From Crambe crambe (lineage: Eukaryota > Porifera > Demospongiae > Poecilosclerida > Crambeidae): a DNA stretch of 64,000 nt. Shown here one piece after another: positions 61,740-64,000 of this stretch (positions are counted from its first letter, which is position 1; each line of letters begins with the position of its first letter). Location of the stretch: positions 3,964,480 through 4,028,479 of the forward strand of contig OZ004593.1 in assembly GCA_963924555.1 (NCBI GenBank), given 5' to 3'. Position numbers and translations under genes: made by a program. The notes under the pieces are model-generated. The model searched no databases and was not told where the DNA came from. It worked only from the letters and a program-made list of their open reading frames with translations.

Positions 61740-63946
61740 ATGACTTCGCAGCTAAGAGCAGATTCGTACGGCCAAATTGGACAAATTAGTGAATATATAC
61801 ACAGGTTGCTGTCAGAAAAAGAGTGTTCAATATTTGACAGAGGTAACTATGATCCAGTTAACTAATTTTAAATAGCCAAGTTAGTATATTGACTTTAAAT
61901 AGGTTTAGCCGATTATCACAGACGAAGGAATGTTAAATCCTTTGTGGAGTGCCTCACTTTGGTCCTTACAACTGGTCCCAAGAGGAAACTCTTAATTCCT
62001 ATTAGAGATGCATATGTTAAACCAAGCGATTTATCAAAATTCAATCAGTTGGTACAAGCACATGGTCTTGCTATCTCTCATCGGCAGAAGATGAAGGCAG
62101 AAGAAAAGGGACATACTGATGGTATCCGTAAGGTAGAAGTGAAAAGGGATGCAGATGGGCAGTGGGGATTTAGCATTCGTGGTGGTTCAGAACATGGGAT
62201 TGGAATCTTCGTCTCTTGGATAGAACCAGGCTCGAATGCTGAAAAAAGTGGTCTGAAAATTGGTGATCAAATACTGAAGGTTAATGATATCAATTTTGAC
62301 AAAATCAATCATTATGATGCAGTAACGGTAAGAGAACACTAACCTCAAGACCTTCTTTATGTAGAAATCTTTATTATTGTTTAGCTGATGAGAAGTGCCA
62401 AGAAACTTCGTCTTTTTGTGTTAGCTCATGGACGGATTCCAGGATCACGGATGGCCCACAAAGTTTATCACTGGGTAGATCCTGAAGGAAGGCCAGCATC
62501 GCCTCCCCCTGACCCCTTTGAAATTCAGGATAATTCAAGGAGTGGAGAATACAAGTTTACTAATGAAGCCGATGAAAGAAAAGTAAGAAAACCATTGTAA
62601 GCCACCCTAGAGGCTGTGAATCACCCCCACACGTCCACATAAACGTGTGAATTATGTTCACATTAAATTAGCCAGCGAATGAAGGTTGTTAGTTAGTTCG
62701 TTTGTTTGTTATCTTTGGGGATTATACATGGCTGTCCAAGCATCAGCTGTTCATATTTTTGTTTGCATGTACAAACAGATCACATAATTGCAGATACCTA
62801 ATTGGATGATGTGTGTCATACAACCCTGCATACAAGCTATCATTTATCTAGGTTACGGTGATGATAGATCAAGGAAAAGAGCTTGGCATTTCTATTCGAG
62901 GTGGAATTGAACATGGTCTTGGTATTTACATATCAGCTGTTGAAGAAGATTCAGTCGCTGAATCTCATGGCTTGAAGGTAAAAAAAAACTTGATGATTGT
63001 TAGCCTATGTACTAGCTATGATGCAGGTTGGTGATCAAGTACTGGAAGTGAATGGCATTAGTTTTCTTGGAATAGTGCATGCTGATGCTGCAAATGCTTT
63101 GCGTGCTCAACCATGCATGGTGATGAAAATCAAAGATGTGGGAAAACTCCCTCATTCACGAATCACAACATATGGTCAAACAAAATGGCATAGTCCTCAA
63201 CCTGAAGTAAATAGGCAAGTCAAAGAGAGAATGTGTAGTGATACATAATTATGCTTGTTCGTTTGCAGTCACGAGAGTAGGAGAGCAGAACCATCACCAG
63301 TACGTATGTGAAACATTCGTTATGCTCATTATTTACCATCACTCCTGCAGATCTTTAGGACTGGAATTGGTTCACAGATGATGCTGGGTCAACAGCAGGA
63401 TAATCTGCTGAGAGGGCATGGTCTGCTCAAGGATGTTGCCCAGTCTGTTCTCACTGAACAAGAACTAGCAATGTTTATGTATCACATAAACCAGTATCAG
63501 CAGTATGACTTGCCAGTGAATGAATTGTTACCACCAATTCTCAATTTATTGGATACTCCTGAAAAGGTAACGACAATTTTATCACTGCTTCCACCCTAAT
63601 ATATCAACAATTCTTGTAGCTTCAGCTATTGACGGAATTGAGAAGTTTGATAAAACCTCAAGATCTTGAACAATTCAATGAACTAACTGTTCACAAAGAA
63701 ATCATGGCTAAAAAGGTAAGATGGTAAGATATTAATAGTCATCATCATGCTAATTATTTTCTTTCTAGTATGGGAAATCTTCACAGACTGGTGATAGTAA
63801 CTTGGAGAGAGGTCGTGATAGGATTCCCCAGAAACTGGTAAATTGCAAAATGTTAATCTACTTTTGCTATTATGTCATGACCATATACTTTTGCAGTCTC
63901 CACAAATACCAGCTCATCAATTCAACCTTCCGCCTCCACCGACCAG
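61740..63946 (+). CDS. WHRN: Whirlin-like PDZ scaffold, 5' part (runs off the right edge)
   Basis: Multi-PDZ scaffold of the harmonin/whirlin/PDZD7 group; in vertebrates it organises the Usher complex in stereocilia and photoreceptors. Exons: 61740-61842, 61903-62327, 62385-62582, 62852-62977, 63027-63214, 63269-63299, 63351-63566, 63620-63715, 63769-63837, 63897-63946 (500 residues so far; human whirlin 907). Harmonin-N-like domain about 15-95; PDZ1 about 109-190 (WGFSIRGG); then GRIPG...YHWVDPEGRPASPPP, matching the whirlin PDZ1-PDZ2 linker; PDZ2 about 243-325 (LGISIRGG); DVGKLPHSR...TKW; and a second harmonin-N domain about 375-460 (LTEQE...LIKPQDLEQF). The linker and two harmonin-N domains identify whirlin rather than harmonin. 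The intron after 63214 needs a GC donor. It starts 118 bp after the GBP-like stop on the same strand. Confidence 0.94.
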
Positions 63947-64000
63947 GTACTATCCACCTATGCATCATTAATCTGTTATTGTCATATTACTACACCTTAG

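Overview
The window is animal nuclear DNA, most likely from a demosponge such as Amphimedon (inference). The genes are metazoan orthologues cut into many short exons by GT-AG introns, often 50-70 bp long. The non-coding DNA is AT-rich, full of GCTAGC/AGCTAG runs, and crowded with terminal-inverted-repeat (TIR) DNA transposons. No retroviral, LTR or Polinton genes were recognised.

Left to right: the 3' half of NAMPT (+); cytochrome c, three exons (+); mitochondrial RNA polymerase POLRMT (-), about 36 exons over 19 kb; syntaxin-18 STX18 (-), ten exons; and phosphohistidine phosphatase PHPT1 (+), whose start codon lies 49 bp from that of STX18. After PHPT1 comes an 18.5-kb giant inverted repeat. 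Then follow a large guanylate-binding-protein-like GTPase (+, 24 coding exons, 788 aa) and, 118 bp later, the 5' part of whirlin WHRN (+), which runs off the right edge.

Mobile DNA fills the large introns. PHPT1 intron 1 (5.3 kb) holds a TA-flanked Tc1/mariner-like transposon with two intact ORFs: a DD34E transposase and an unrecognised protein with a PB1-like region and a SHOCT-like tail. It also holds a 38-bp perfect palindrome with 7-bp target duplications, a 100-bp hairpin, and an old TIR element into which a second TIR element has jumped. The same old element recurs intact between cytochrome c and POLRMT, there carrying a tRNA-derived SINE whose empty site is preserved in the first copy. 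POLRMT introns hold two copies of a 1-kb repeat and a TA-flanked MITE.

The giant inverted repeat (about 37374-55896) is flanked by an 11-bp direct repeat. Each arm carries, from outside in, a short terminal repeat, an array of 130-160-bp tandem repeats, a spliced gene resembling a multicopy SAMD3-like animal family, a further spacer, and a smaller palindrome of its own. The plan resembles Drosophila Foldback elements but is far larger. It and the two-ORF Tc1-like transposon are the strongest candidates for undescribed systems. Two functional links stand out in the host genes: NAMPT, cytochrome c and POLRMT are NAD/mitochondrial genes, and STX18/PHPT1 share one very short promoter.
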